Origin: Echinometra lucunter
Lineage: Eukaryota; Echinodermata; Echinoidea; Camarodonta; Echinometridae
Direction: 5' to 3'
Length of the DNA: 64,000 bases
Assembly: GCA_029962745.1 (NCBI GenBank)
Contig: CM057165.1
Span: 8,517,523 to 8,581,522 of the forward strand
Below the pieces are notes generated by a model. It did not search any database. It was not told the origin of the DNA and worked only from the letters and a program-made list of their open reading frames with translations. Positions 44,321 to 56,965 of the stretch are shown here, one piece after another (position 1 is the first letter of the stretch; every line of letters begins with the position of its first letter). The translations under genes and the position numbers were made by a program.

Positions 44321-46000
44321 CTAGATTAGTCAAAGGAAGGTCCAAAATTACTCCAAGAAAGGATGTATCATGAATTCAAACGAGGGCAGAGATTCCAATC
44401 CAAAAAGTCATTTGATATAGCGCCTTTTCGTCATTAACATGAATAATCGTGGCTGAAATTTTAGTCCGGATCAATGTTGCTATCAAGGGGCACTGGGACA
44501 CTCACTCCAGCCGGCTAGCAACAGCTTCAATACGCTTGGGAATTTCGTACCCTGATCGTACCCCGTCGTCCGTCTTGCAGTGCACTCAGCCTCGACTCCA
44601 GTCTCGAACAGGTCAACATCTACCGCTGATTATCGCTAATTTAGCTTGCTCCAGTTGTTTATCCACCGGAGAAATTTCTATAAACATTTCTCTACGGAAA
44701 AAGTTACATCTCTTTGAAAAATATCGCCATTAAATTATTTTTCTCTGTTGATTTAGAGCTGATTTGCATTCAACAATAGTTTTTTAATTCTGGGCCTTGG
44801 AAGTGATGTCCCATACACTTTGTACAGGTAGCCTACGCACTGCTTGACGGACGATTAAACAATTACGATGAAGAATGCTGAACAAAATGTTACTATACTT
44901 ACTTTCAGGTCATCTTATAATCTCATTCCATTATGAATGCTCCTTTGAAGAATTTCTGCTTCCTTGGGGTTTACTCTGAATTCTTTTCACAACACGCAGA
45001 TTTGCTGTAATAAATTTCTTTAGCGGTTTGTGCTGAAATAATAAAAAAGTTGCACTCCTCTTCCAGCCGCCATTTTACCCGAATTGCTGCCTAAAATCGT
45101 AGGGAATTGTGGGAAGGCAAAAATGTTTTATGTATGAGCTTATGCATAAAACATGAGGCAATTACCCAATCATCGAACGGTACTTGACAGCTTTATCTCA
45201 TGAATAATAATTGACCCTCCTAAGTCGTCTTCAATTTTGCCCCGGCCGCCATTTTGGCTCAATGCAAAAGCCTATGGTAGGTCAAAGGTCAAATTTTAGT
45301 TGCCTCTCTAGCCTTCCTTCGGAAGGCATACTGTGTATGCATCGTATCTCTGTGTAGCAGTGATAAGCAGGTATATGTATTAGCTCTATATGGCCAAGTA
45401 TTACAGATTTGACAACATGCAGAAAAAAAGCAGAACACGGATGCATTATTATAATGCACCCGTTGAAAAATGTACAAGATGAATTGCGGCATTGTAACTA
45501 TAATAAATACATTATGAAACCGTTGAAAAATACATCATGTGATGATCATGGAAAAAAAACATCATGCAAAGATTTTGGATTTATCATATACATGTACAAT
45601 ACTAATTAAAAGTCATATGAAATTAATCTACTGAAATAAACTTTAGGTGTAATGAGAAACGCCTTCCGCGAATATTTAGAAAGAAAAGAAATAAGCACTT
45701 CAGATTTGATTAATCAGTGTCTCCAAAAAAAAAAATTCTTAAAGTTGTGAAACTCATTGACCTACTAAACCACTGCATACCAAGTTTGAGATAAACTAGT
45801 CTGGAGTCTATATTAAAAACGTGATACCTCAAACTCAAGTAGTGTCCACTGGTTTATAAATATTTCTATTCCATAATGTTGGGTTTTGTTAACACAACGT
45901 ATCAAAGCATGGATCTGATAAAGAACTGACGAGAATAGTCGACTGGATACCGACGTTCAAGGCCCAGGGAAACCTACTCAGAGGTGTGCTCAATGGCTTT
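44321..46000. other. No gene recognised; possible regulatory patch
   Basis: Open frames are short and unrecognised. One at 44449-44733 shows no family resemblance. Segment 45060-45260 has two YY1-like motifs and is listed separately. Confidence 0.45.
45060..45260. promoter_or_regulatory. Candidate regulatory patch with two YY1-like sites
   Basis: GCCGCCATTTT occurs twice in the same orientation (45066-45076 and 45245-45255). A GGGAATTGTGGGA segment lies between them. GCCGCCAT matches the known YY1 core. No transcription start could be tied to it. It lies between the divergent genes B and A. Confidence 0.25.
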
Positions 46001-46019
46001 GGTATCTCTTCCTTCTGCC

Positions 46020-46352
46020 AGGGGATGTATTGGACGACTCGAGAACGATGAAGTCGAGTAGCCAATCAGGTTGTGGAGGAAATGGCACTGAGCGTATAGT
46101 ATGGCAAGATCCTCCGACTGCAACCTCATCGAGAACCTCTGGGATAACATCAAGCGGAAAGCCGACAAAAAGGTGAAGGACGATACCTCATTGGAAGAAT
46201 TCCAGCGCATTTTGCAGAGGGCCTGGGCCAAACTGGATCAACGTCGCATACAAACTTTGATCAGCAGTATGCTCAAGGGGTGTTGCAATGTGATCGAAGC
46301 AGACGGTGGACCTATCAATATGGAAATTTTCATTCACTGTGATGCTTATTAA
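46020..46352 (+). pseudogene. Tc1/mariner transposase C-terminal relic
   Basis: Frame 46101-46352 encodes ARSSDCNLIENLWDNIKRK, then LEEFQRILQRAWAKL, RIQTLISSML and VIEADGG. This is the end of a Tc1-like DDE transposase; IENLW carries the final catalytic Glu. The usual SPDLNPIENLW is altered to SSDCNLIENLW. Upstream frames are broken by a stop and no terminal repeats were found, so it is a dead fragment of about 80 codons. Confidence 0.8.
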
Positions 46353-46679
46353 AAATAAAACATGGAGTGACTTATAATAAATGGTGCTTGAAAGTTCAGA
46401 AACATGCGCGATTCTCTTGTTATTCGTGTAGAAGCTGACACAAATCACAAAAGTGCAAGATTCCCCCCCCCCCCACACACTTTTGTGATAAAACGCATGA
46501 TTTCACACCAACAATGCCATCAATTGGCAGACACATACTATTCGGGGGTTTTTTCGTAAGAAAATTCCAGTTTAATTAGGCCCTATCGTTCGAATGATCA
46601 AAACCGGTGAAATAATTTTGAGAGAATGAGAAAATAAGGTACGGTACAAGATGACGCAGGTCTGGACCACAAGACTGAT

Positions 46680-46707
46680 AAGCTTTCGGCTGCTAGGCCT
46701 TCATCAG
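46680..46707 (-). other. CTGATGA...GAAA hairpin motif
   Basis: On the - strand the segment reads CTGATGAAGGCC, a short loop, then GCCGAAAGCTT. It resembles the core layout of hammerhead motifs carried by Penelope-like elements, but one extra A and no clear third stem argue against an active ribozyme. Confidence 0.25.
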
Positions 46708-47400
46708 ATTTATTTGGTAGGTAAATCAAAGCAAAATAAAAGAAAATAATTATAATGATGAGCAACTTGACAGAACTAAAGGCAACAAAACGGAATCAAG
46801 ATAAGTGAAGCAACATGATCATGATAAACGCACAGAAAAAAAGTTGAAAATCAATCGGAATAAGACTAGTGATGACATGTTAGGCGGTATTATTCAACGA
46901 AATAAGGAAAAATAAAACTTAATGTAAATACACAATTACCTGACTCAAGGTCGTAGCAAAAGTGATGTGTGTTTAGTTTGTATGAGTGTGTTTTGGTTTC
47001 AAGGCTTCAGCTGCACACCCCCGTCCGGACCAAATCTGAATACCCCCCCCCCCCCCGGGGTATTGAGTAAAGGTGACAGTATGTTCATCATGTATAGAGG
47101 GCGCGTGGTATGCAAGTAAATGGATTCTTCGGACCGGAACAAGGCAAGGTGAATGATACTGAGATTGAAATTAGTAGAGAACGGAACCACTGGCAGGTAA
47201 CAACACGTTGTATGTTTCTTTATCCTTCTGTGAGTAATTTTCAGTGATCGCAGACGGCAGTACATGTTTGCTGGCATCCCCTCACCTATAGCGAAGTGAT
47301 CTAGGTTTTATAGCCGGAAGTCTGCGAAATGTAACTCGAAGACTGGTATGATGGCATGATGAAAATTGAGGATAAGAGTTAGTGTGAAGTGTACCTGTGT

Positions 47401-47526
47401 GGCAACGGTGTAGCCGGGATTTCAGGGTGGGGGGGGGGGGGGATAGTAAGCACGCGCAGCGGGCAAATTACATTCTGAGCACGCAAATCGCGCTCCGGGG
47501 GCGCGTTTCCGTTTTACACCGTTGCC
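47401..47526. repeat. 126-bp MITE-like element
   Basis: Perfect 12-bp inverted ends GGCAACGGTGTA and TACACCGTTGCC. A G-run and ACGCGCAGCGGGC-type blocks are inside. A related end occurs near 48175 (CTACGGTGTAAAACGG). Confidence 0.55.
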
Positions 47527-47529
47527 CAG

Positions 47530-49093
47530 GCATTTTAGCAAAAAAATCCTACAAGTGCTCTGGTGAAAGAGTCTAATTCCTCAGCGCAGTAAAGATCCAC
47601 TGCAACAGGCACATCATACATTGTAATAATGTGCGCGAACGAGCTGAGCCCATAGAGTTATATATTTCTCTATGGCTGAACCTGATCTTGTCTAAAGGAG
47701 AAAAAACAATGAAATACATAAGGAGAAAGAAGAAGATAGATTATAAGGAAGAACAAATAAAAACATTGAACATGGGAGAGGATAGATGAGAGGAAGAACA
47801 AAGAAATACATGAAGAAAGAACAGAGGATACAGAATTCACTATTTCTTCGGGGTTTTTTTTCCCGTTTATCTATACCTTTCCCTTTTCTTTATGGACTTT
47901 TAGGCCTATGGATCCATCTTTCTTTTTACATTTCTTTGGGCAATCCTCTCGTCTGTCTGTCTTCAGCTTCAGTTCCTTGAAGGCCCCTTTTCCTTCCGCA
48001 TTTATTTGCCTTTTCTTTCATCTATTCTCTCTGTACACGTACAAGATCGCCGCGTGCGCCGCTGTACGTGGTATTGGCGTAGGAGAGCTGAAAACAGAGA
48101 AATTCGTATAGATGGCTGAAACGAAACCTAGACTTTGAAACCATTTGATGCAATTAATCGAAAAACTGCCTAGGCTACGGTGTAAAACGGAAACGCACCT
48201 CCGGGGGGGGGGATGCCGGGAGGGGGGAGTTTACCCTTGGCGAAGCACGGAAGCTTTGATGTTTCTTTGTCATTATTCCTGGTCTACTCCTTCTCTACGT
48301 TCTCTCACCTTTTTTTCTTCCTTTTTTGTGAAGGGGGGGGGGGGGGCTAACACCCCATCACCTCTCCTGGCTGCGCGGGTGTTGTGTTGGCAGAGGCGAC
48401 ATTGGAGCGCGCAAAAGCATGCGCTAGTCTAAGACGTATGGATTTTTAAAATTTATTCCCATTTTCTGGTACAAAAAATTAGAATTACGATTACACAACG
48501 AATGTAAAACTCACAACAACATTGGAATGCACAGGAAGGCGCTTTTGATTTAATTCCCTTCATCTGAAGAGAATTGAATCGAAAGAAAATTAAATCGAAA
48601 GAGTTTCTAAAGTACAACCCTGTGTATTCCTGAATACGTGACAGGAAAACCTAGGTTTTCCTGTCACAAGCCCTTTGGATTTCATGCTTGTGAAGTACAA
48701 CCCGGGTTTTCCTGTGTATTCATAATCGTTGTAAATCATACGTTTTTCTGATATTTTTAACTCTGCATCTCGTGGGACCTTTTTTTGATTATTTGAACAA
48801 TTTAGAATATATATACATATACATACATACATATATATTATATACACATACTAGTATTTCATAACAGTTATAAATATTGTGTGGCAAAAAAGCAAGAATA
48901 GTCAATTATGACTGCTTGCTAAATAAAATCATCAAAGGAGGAAGAAGTGCCATTCAATCTGCAGAAATTGTGGTTTTATGGACATTCCCCGCTCTGTGTC
49001 AACAATACAGAGCACTAAAATGAAAATGTTTTATGTAGTTATGAAAGAGCACATAGTTCCATTTGGACTGTGAAACGTTGTCTGTAAAGGAAT
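47530..49093. other. Upstream of gene A; repeats, no gene recognised
   Basis: It contains a G-run-bearing hAT-like relic at about 48175-48410, with AAGCACGGAAGCT and CCTGGCTGCG blocks similar to the 22468 element. A short GGTTTTCCTGT duplication lies near 48645-48715. No promoter motif for gene A is evident. Confidence 0.45.
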
Positions 49094-49811
49094 ATGGAAG
49101 ACTTTGAAGAATTTTGGGGTCGCATCGTGCGAATTAACAAACACTTCGCGAACATAAAGGTATCAGGAGTGGAAGGATATGCTCGCCTAGACACATCAGC
49201 TGCTCGCCGAATCACGGGTTCACACATTTCTGATATCCGTGATATTCTAGAAAAGGATGCTCGACTGAAAGTTTGGATTGTAAAAATTAATCTGTGGAAG
49301 ATTCCTCTGCAATATCGACACACCGTGTGGAGAAATTCTGCATGGGAAGTCACGTCTTTCAGGAGAGACATCGAACCAGCGGCGCTACCATTTCACTTCC
49401 ATGCCCCCGAGAAATATTTTCAAGAGAGTGGCACCTGCAATGGTGGTGTGCCAAGGGACGCCGTCGGAAGGATCATCTCTGCACTCATGCAGATCACGTC
49501 CATGCTTAACAACATCGGTCTGTCCAAGCTTCTTCCTCTTGTCAGATCACATCACAAGGTCAAGGAGATCCCTGACATATTGGCGAGTGAGGGTGCCCTT
49601 GAAAACTTTATCCACACATTTCCTCAGTACTTCGCGATTTCCTCCGGTATTGTGAAGCGCTGTTGCGGATTTAGCGAGGAAGTTTTCTACGCAGCCATTA
49701 CCAAGAAAGCTCTTGAGATATGCCCTTCTAACACCGCAGGAAAGAAAGACAATCCGCCAAGACAGGCTTCTGCTGGTGCATCAACTGTTGGCGATCCTGC
49801 TGACTTAGATG
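49094..49811 (+). CDS. Gene A exon 1 (start, N-terminal region)
   Basis: It starts MEDFEEFWGR and leaves in phase 1 at donor GTAACA. The region FWGRIVRINKHFANIK to about residue 95 alternates hydrophobic and basic residues as in small beta-barrel RNA-binding folds, which is only a guess. LSKLLPLVRSHHKV and ENFIHTFPQYFAI resemble a winged helix. An acidic, low-complexity linker ends the exon. Confidence 0.85.
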
Positions 49812-52145
49812 GTAACAACATTTTTGAAAAACACATTCATTTAACAAGCCCCAGCATGCTTTTCTTATCCATGATGCAATATGATTATCACATTTTTCAT
49901 GACATTTTATTGGCGCTATTGGAAAAACTGATATTGTTGCCTGCGATCAAAAAAATCAAAAACTCATATCAAAGGTTTACTACTATGTCAGCTATACTGA
50001 TTCGACTATTTTAGTTTATTTTTTTCTGGAGTCCACTCTTCACCTCCATTTAATGTATGATTTAACGTGTACAGGATTCAAAATGAGTCAGCAATCTAAT
50101 TTGCAGGAGAGTGATGTATCTAAACACAACAAAAAAGGTAACTCCCCCTAATTCAAAATAGCATAACTTTTGAACGAAGAAGTTTTGAGTAAAATAATTT
50201 GGTATGAATGTTCCTACAATTATTGACTAATTTCTGTATAAAAATTGAAATTGATCTGTCCAATCATGCATGAGTGAGCAGACAATAAAGGCAAAAATGT
50301 CACTTTCAAAAGTCACAAGGGTCATTTTGTGGATTCTGTGCAACGAGATTTTAGCGAATTCGGTTTCTTGTGCATTAATGTGTTGTTGTTTATCATTCAT
50401 CGCTTGACCCCCCTCACACCTATCCCGAAACTTTTTTCATTATTATGGTTGGGTGAGCACGATTTAAAACAAATTCAACCCTCCTGAATTAAAAATTGTA
50501 TAATCCATTCAGCTTTTAATATTGGAAAAAAAAAACTCCAGATATCTTTGCCAAAATGTATCATCACATATTGTGTAAACATAAGAGGCCGTCATCGTGT
50601 CATGGTTGAGTGAGCACACTTTAAAATTGCGCATGAAATGCTGAAATGTACTGTTAATACAGCATAGTATAAAATGATCCTTGCAACTTTTGAAAAGAAA
50701 CATTTTTGCCTGTGGTGTCTGCTCACTCATGCATGACAAGACGGATCTAATTTTCACACAGAAGTTGGTAAATAAGTTTAGGAACACTCCTGCAAAATTA
50801 TTTTGTTCAAAACTTCTTTGTTAAAAAGTTATGTTATTTTAAACTGGGGGGGGGGGGGGTTACTTTTTGGTTTTGTTTATATGGGAACCTGATCGGTTAA
50901 GAGTGACATTTTTGTCCATCTGTGACAGTCATCATTTTATTGATACTAGTTTAAGTAGACGATCAAGGCAACTATTTTTTTTATAGCATTTCAACTCTTT
51001 CAGTGATGTTCTTCACAATGAAACACAAAATAGCTAAACACATTTCATCATTTATTTTGACAGGCCTACAAAATTTCAAAATTTTTCAAATGTCCGTCCC
51101 TGACAAACCGATCAGGCTCATTCTAAAATAGAAAATTTGCAAAGTTTCACCACAACAAACTTCTTTTTAAAAAAAAGGATTGAAAGTATATTTTTAGTAC
51201 ATTTTGTCCTATTTATTTTTCTGATAAATTTTTCCGGATACCTTTTATTTCGACTTTTACATACAAGTAATGGTATGTGAAAAAGTAACTGCTTGGGATA
51301 TGAGCTTTGTTCAAGAAGCCATCAGGGCCTGGAATTATTGTTCCTGTTCTTTAACGTCGTTAAACCTATTATCAATATCGATACGATCGTAGTGATGACC
51401 CCTACGAAAAAACAGCACTTTGCTGATAGGGTGTTCCGTCCCACAAGTGGCAATTAAAGAAATGAATAGTATTATTGATATTATTTCATCATCATTATTA
51501 ATATCGTTACTATTATCATTATTATTATTGCTGTTATTATTGTCATCATGATTATTATTGTTATTACTCTTATTATTATGTGGTTATATTCATTAATACT
51601 GAAGTACTAATATTATTTTTATTATTATTAATATTATCATTATCATCATCATTTTTACTATTATCATAATTATCCTCGTAATCATCATTAGTTGTTCATG
51701 CATTCTTAGCATTATTGCTATCATTATCATGAATGTGTTTGTTATTACTCTTTTGATCAATCTCCCGCTTCCATGATTTAAAAGTCCTTTAAAAAATGAA
51801 TTTGCAGATGTGCTCAATCGAACCCGAATCATCGAATCCTTGGAGGAATGTAACCGAGTTCTTGATCCGATCCTTGACGAGGCCAAGGAAGAGACAGTAA
51901 TCATTGGACTGGATTGCGAAGGTGTAAAATTAGGTAAGTGAATGCACACGCGGCTAAAATGCCTCATATAGATAATAATAGCACTACCACTTTCACTACC
52001 ATAAGTTGTCTACTTTTAATTATAGATAATTAATGATAACTACAATAATAATTTTATGCATCATAATGATTACAACGATTACAGTGACGGTGATAATGAT
52101 GATAAAAATAGTGGTAATGATATATAAAAAATGATGATAATTATG

Positions 52146-52225
<80 letters not shown>

Positions 52226-52421
52226 GAAATGAACAAAAAAGAATGAAAATGAAATGAAAATTAAGAAAACGTTATATTATAGGAAATAATGATGGAAAAA
52301 TGGTAGGAGTAATGATGATAATGATAAAAATCATATTGATAAAACGAATACTTCTTATACTTCGAATATTACTAATGATAACAATGATAGTAACAATGGT
52401 AATGGTGACGAAAAACTACTT

Positions 52422-52457
<36 letters not shown>

Positions 52458-53738
52458 TTCAGTGCGTATCAAAAAAGGTAATCCAGGTTTAGACGATTAT
52501 TATTCAAAGGTTATTAATTTCTATATTTTGCATGTAGCATATTTGAAAAAGGCAAATCCTCCTCTTTCAATTGATGCCTCACTTGCATTACTGCTGTCAC
52601 GCTGGAGTGCGTATATTGTTAATGAAGAGGACAGGTACAAATTCCATTTTTTTTTTGCAAGTTTTGGGAAATGAATGAAATGAACGCTTTCAGCGAGTTC
52701 ACAGACGATTGCGTATGTTTCCATTCCGGTTGAATATGGGAAGTTAAATGGGTGTTTCCTAACAACAGTTATTTCAAAGATTATACTCTTCTCGTTAGTT
52801 TTTTGCATATTACCTTGGATCCTTTGGTAATATCCTGGGGAAATGGATTGATGCCTTGTCACAGCAGACTTCCCCCTTTTACGCAGTTTCTACCACGAGT
52901 CCAAGACTACCTTGAGTTTCGGATAAGGCTAGTACCACGATTAGGTGTTTCCATACATTCCCCCAGTTTTAAAAAAAAAACTGCTGGAGACTTTTCGGAA
53001 GATGTTTTCTGAAATCCTCATGAGTTCTCCGCAAACTCTCCTCTTTCTGGTGAAATGATGCAATCTTCAAATTAAGCTGAAAGTGTACTTTCTCCAGTGA
53101 ACTGAACCCTTTTCCAAACGTTCACTGATGATAATCAGTGATTATCAGACCTACTAAAAGCATATCATGAGCATAATGCAGGGAAAATGTCAGTTTCAGT
53201 CTTGCCTCCAGTAACATTGCAAAAAAAAACAAAAACAAAAACAAAAAGCAAAAACAAAAAACAAAAAACAAACAAAACAAAAACGGCTACTGAAGTTGGT
53301 CATTATCAATAAGAAAGCAATTGATTATGTGTGGCTCCATTGAAAGAGGTAAGTTCAGTCTTGCGGCTATTTACCAAAACTTGCAAAAAGTGGAATTGTA
53401 CCCGTTATCTTGAATAACAATTAAGCTGGTCATGTGTAACATAAATGACGCAAGTGAGGTGTCAATTAAAAGAGGAAGAGTTCTTCTTTTGATTTAAGCT
53501 ACCTATAGATGGTAAAATTCAGTAATATTGAAACAGGAATGCTGTGAATTTGGATTACCTTTATTTTGATACGCACTGTATAGTAAAACCTACGTAATGA
53601 TGATAATACTTATAAATGTTTCTCTATCATACCTCTGCTATCTCTACTTGAATAGCCCCTTCTGTATTTGCAACTATTTTGATATCTGTACACAACGCAC
53701 AAATCTGAAATCTGACAATTTTGTTTCATAGCCTTACC

Positions 53739-53774
<36 letters not shown>

Positions 53775-56728
53775 CGCGAGAGAGAGAGAGAGAGAGCGGG
53801 AGAGAGAGAGGGGGGGGGGGGGGTGGAGGAGGGATGGAGGAGGGGAAGGGGGTGTAGACTGGCATGAGTAAATGAAATGAACCCCTGACAAGCGGAACTA
53901 CTCGAGCTCCTTACACGCAACTTTTCGGTAGGTAATCTTGTTGATGTTTTTTTTTTCCTTCAAATCAAAACGGGAAAATCAAAAGCTAATTGCTTGGGGC
54001 ATGACATCTTATCCATGCAAGAAACGTTTCTTGGATAGGGAGGGTAAACTTCAATGACCAATTACTAGATTTACTTTTGAAATAACATTTCATGTTATAC
54101 GATATGATCTTAGCGAAATTTGTACAACTTTTTTTTTTAAAGATACGTCATATTATCAGGTTTAGAATTACACAGCTATGAAATTTAAAACTTCATCCCT
54201 ATCAATTCGCTGTTTACAGGGTCAAAAAAGGGTTGCCTGACTGTCGTTCAAATCTCAACTTTGGAAGGGAAAGCATTCCTCTTCGATGCTTTCAAGAATG
54301 CTCAGCTTCTCGAAGAAAACTCTAGCTTGAAGAAGATTCTGGAAGACAACAACATCCTTAAGGTATGTGGAATTAGTATTCACGGTATAATATGTATAAA
54401 ATGATTCATACCTATCATAGTACTAGGCACTGCCTGAATTTTAGGATGATTCAGTCAAGAGAGATTACTTCTTCTATTAAAAAAAAAAAACAACCCCCCC
54501 CCCAAAAAAAAAACCCACGGAAAAACAAAACACTTGCCTGAGTGCCGGTCCCATTACTCCCTTCCTTTAGTACAGCTTAAGTGGCAGGCACCTACGTTTT
54601 GTGTCAGATCCCTTTTTTCTCTTTCTTTTGGTTATTCTTTCTCTCCCCCCTCTCCAATGTCTTTTTCAAGTTGCCTTTTGCTTTCACTAATTGATCATTG
54701 GCCTTCTATGTTCTAGTCGTTTACTGATGTGTCCTATCAAGGAGTTACCATTGACTCCTTGGTCCTATCCATGTAATTTTTAAGACCGCATATCATTTCA
54801 AGGAACCTGTACCTGCAGACTCAACTAGCTCTTTTCATGCAGGTTCTTTCATATTCATCCAATTTGAACGTCTTCCGTAATTACTTATTGACTCACTCCT
54901 TCATGTTTACATGGTATGAATGTTCATGCCATTTTGTCACATTTCTCTACTATATTCATTGTATAATATTTGTTATATTTTATTTTATGTGAAATATGAG
55001 CATAAAATACAAATATCAAAAGAAAATTGTAGCTTCCCTCTTTACTCGATTGAAACAAAAATGACTTCTGCACCTCTTAGGAAAAAGAAAATGGTGGATT
55101 GTGCATAAATATTAAAACCATATTGTACATTTTCTAGCAGATATATCATTGATATTCTGTAAGTGATTAAAATTAGGAAAAATTGTACTGTGCTAATTGC
55201 AAACCCATTGGGACCCACATTAATAGTCATTAAGTGTTTTTTTTTTTCTGAATTCAGGTGATCCATGATTGTAGAAGTGACAACCGCTCTCTGTACCATG
55301 GGTTTGGTGTGACTCTCAAGAACGTGTTTGACACTTCCGTAAGCATGTCATTATTTTCTCAAAACTGTGTGATTATTGGCCCAGAGTTTGTTTCATATTT
55401 TTAATGTATGTGTTGTTAGGCAAGTTCAAGGCTATTTTATCCTAGTTTTTTTTTTTAAGATTTACCTTTTTTTATTTTTAGGAAATATGGAAAAAATAGT
55501 TTTCTTTACTTAACGGAATTCCAGGTTGTGTTTAGCTTGAAGACCCGTCTTTAAATCTTATGTGGTCTAATTTCATATTGAATTCATGTCGTATAAATCA
55601 TTATTATACCAATTCCTAAAAGAGGAAAATGTCAGAATACAAAAATTCACTTCTTTTGTTTTCTTTAAATTTATTCTCCACTTCCCTTTCTACACTGTCT
55701 TAATGGCTACCTAACTCGATAAGCCCGGCTTTTAATACGTAGGTGCCCCACATACAGTGTGCGTCTACTTTTACTGGAAATAATTTGTATTGAACTGTAT
55801 TGTATTATTATTTGCTTTGTGTTACCTGGTTTTGGGTTTTTTTTTTCATTTAAGTGTCGAACACAGATAAATTAAACGTGGAAATGAAATAAAATCTTAA
55901 TCTTAAAATCTCAAATTTGCGAAGGCATAATGGACCAGTTTGGTTATGTTCATGCAGATTGCAATGCGCACTTTGATGGAGCAGTTCAACAGTTATCGAC
56001 CCTACAGAATCAACTTCAAAGCTCTCTGTGAGCTTCTCGGAGAGGGCGTCTCTCACAAAGACGATGACTTTAAGGAGAAGATGTTTGAAACACCTGACTT
56101 CTGGAAGATTCGACCATTCACGGAAGAGATGATCTACTACGCTGCGTCAGATGCTTTGTGTTTGGTTCCCAGCGTCTACCGGAAACTCAAGGGGTAAGTT
56201 TGAACAAAATGTACTTGCACTCAGGGCAAATTAATAAACATCATATATATCATTTAAACCATAATATGAAAAACTACCGAATAAAATAAAATTAATTTCG
56301 ACCAATGGGTGATCCTCTACTGATGTCTTTCTGTAGGCAATCTCACCGTCTATGTAAGGATTGCTATTTTTATGGATAGTTTCAGAGGATGAGTAGTCCA
56401 AGAGTCCGGATTGCTTGGGGTACGTCTTGACAAGCAGTACTATACCGTAGTTACAACAGCCGGACCCAAACCAGAGCGACTACAGACCAAAATGAAAATT
56501 TACATTACCGGAATGAAAACGAATCGGCCTGTTTGGAATTTGTGTGAAATCTGTTTGGTACAGAATATCTCAAATTCGGTACATAAAATCCATACTGTAA
56601 TTGCATAGGTCTACAATATAATTCAGCCGGTATCGTTCTGAATTTGCAGAATGCTGACACCGATCTGGCGTGACCTATTCACGTGGTCTTGCAAAGTCAC
56701 CATGGAAAGAATACAGAAACCCAAGTAG
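49094..56728 (+). CDS. EXD1/Egalitarian-like DEDDy 3'-5' exonuclease, gene A (six exons)
   Basis: Exons 49094-49811, 51808-51933, 54220-54362, 55258-55338, 55958-56193 and 56650-56728 join to 1383 nt: 460 residues plus TAG. All have GT-AG borders and matching phases (1,1,0,0,2). The ATG follows an in-frame stop nine bases upstream. The C-terminal half is a 3'-5' exonuclease domain with every DEDDy residue: Asp275 and Glu277 (LDCEG), Asp333 (HDCRSD), and Tyr417 with Asp421 (YAASD). Residues 1-95 resemble no domain I can name with confidence; about 130-190 has a winged-helix-like pattern. EXD1 relatives help make piRNAs, and Egalitarian links RNA to dynein. Intact catalytic residues suggest real nuclease activity. 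Two polyadenylation signals follow at 56936 and 56944. Confidence 0.88.
51480..51700. repeat. Degenerate (ATT)n/(ATC)n tract
   Basis: A long stretch of mutated ATT, ATC and TTATCA units in intron 1 of gene A, without an adjoining coding relic. Confidence 0.8.
51808..51933 (+). CDS. Gene A exon 2 (ExoI motif)
   Basis: 126 nt, phase 1-1, acceptor TTTGCAG and donor GTAAGT. Encodes CNRVLDPILDEAKEE and [14 protein letters not shown], with catalytic Asp275 and Glu277. Confidence 0.92.
52146..52224. repeat. (CTA)n(ATG)n microsatellite
   Basis: About 15 CTA units are followed by about 11 ATG units, in intron 2 of gene A. A second (CTA)n run lies at 52421-52456. Confidence 0.95.
53742..53822. repeat. 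(GA)n and G-run tract
   Basis: GA repeats with a short CGCGCG interruption, then a G-run, in intron 2 of gene A. An A-rich (AAAAAC)n tract lies upstream at 53220-53283. Confidence 0.95.
54220..54362 (+). CDS. Gene A exon 3
   Basis: 143 nt, entering in phase 1 and leaving in phase 0, acceptor TGTTTACAG and donor GTATGT. Encodes GCLTVVQISTLEGKAFLFD and [14 protein letters not shown], the second and third strands and following helix of the exonuclease fold. Confidence 0.92.
55258..55338 (+). CDS. Gene A exon 4 (ExoII motif)
   Basis: 81 nt, 27 codons, phase 0-0. Encodes [18 protein letters not shown] and NVFDTS, with catalytic Asp333. Acceptor GAATTCAG, donor GTAAGC. Confidence 0.92.
55958..56193 (+). 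CDS. Gene A exon 5 (ExoIII motif)
   Basis: 236 nt, entering in phase 0 and leaving in phase 2, acceptor TTCATGCAG and donor GTAAGT. Encodes FKALCELLGEG, HKDDDF, FWKIRPF and [12 protein letters not shown], with Tyr417 and Asp421 of the DEDDy motif. Confidence 0.93.
56650..56728 (+). CDS. Gene A exon 6 (C-terminus)
   Basis: The acceptor AATTTGCAG is followed by one base and 25 codons, MLTPIWRDLF to IQKPK, then TAG. Gene B and locus C read through this point for 19 more residues, so gene A is shorter at its C-terminus. A second frame overlapping this exon is open to 56918 and is discussed in the findings. Confidence 0.8.
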
Positions 56729-56935
56729 CGTGGAGGCAACCGAAGCAACAGACGGAGAACATCGGGAAGCGGACCCAGCTTTCACAGACACCGTCCCAAG
56801 CGAATGTGATGATTGCGACTACGGCGACGACGAATTATTCTCAATATCTCAAATGTTTCTACATTCCAACCAGGATGTAAAACAGATGGTACCTATATCT
56901 GATTCTTGTTTATTATGATTAAATATATTTCAACA

Positions 56936-56949
56936 AATAAATGAATAAA
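56936..56949 (+). terminator. Two polyadenylation signals of gene A
   Basis: AATAAA at 56936-56941 and again at 56944-56949, about 210 bases after the stop codon. Confidence 0.7.
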
Positions 56950-56965
56950 ATTGTTAAAATACTAG

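Noticed and set aside
43809..44345. Apparent long open frames on both strands
   Set aside because: They consist of undetermined bases in the assembly gap. The same applies to 59923-60507.
44449..44733. 94-codon + strand open frame
   Set aside because: No family resemblance, no splice support and a low-complexity tail; coding status could not be supported.
46680..46707. Active hammerhead ribozyme
   Set aside because: An extra A after the conserved string and no clear stem III; kept only as a tentative motif in the findings.
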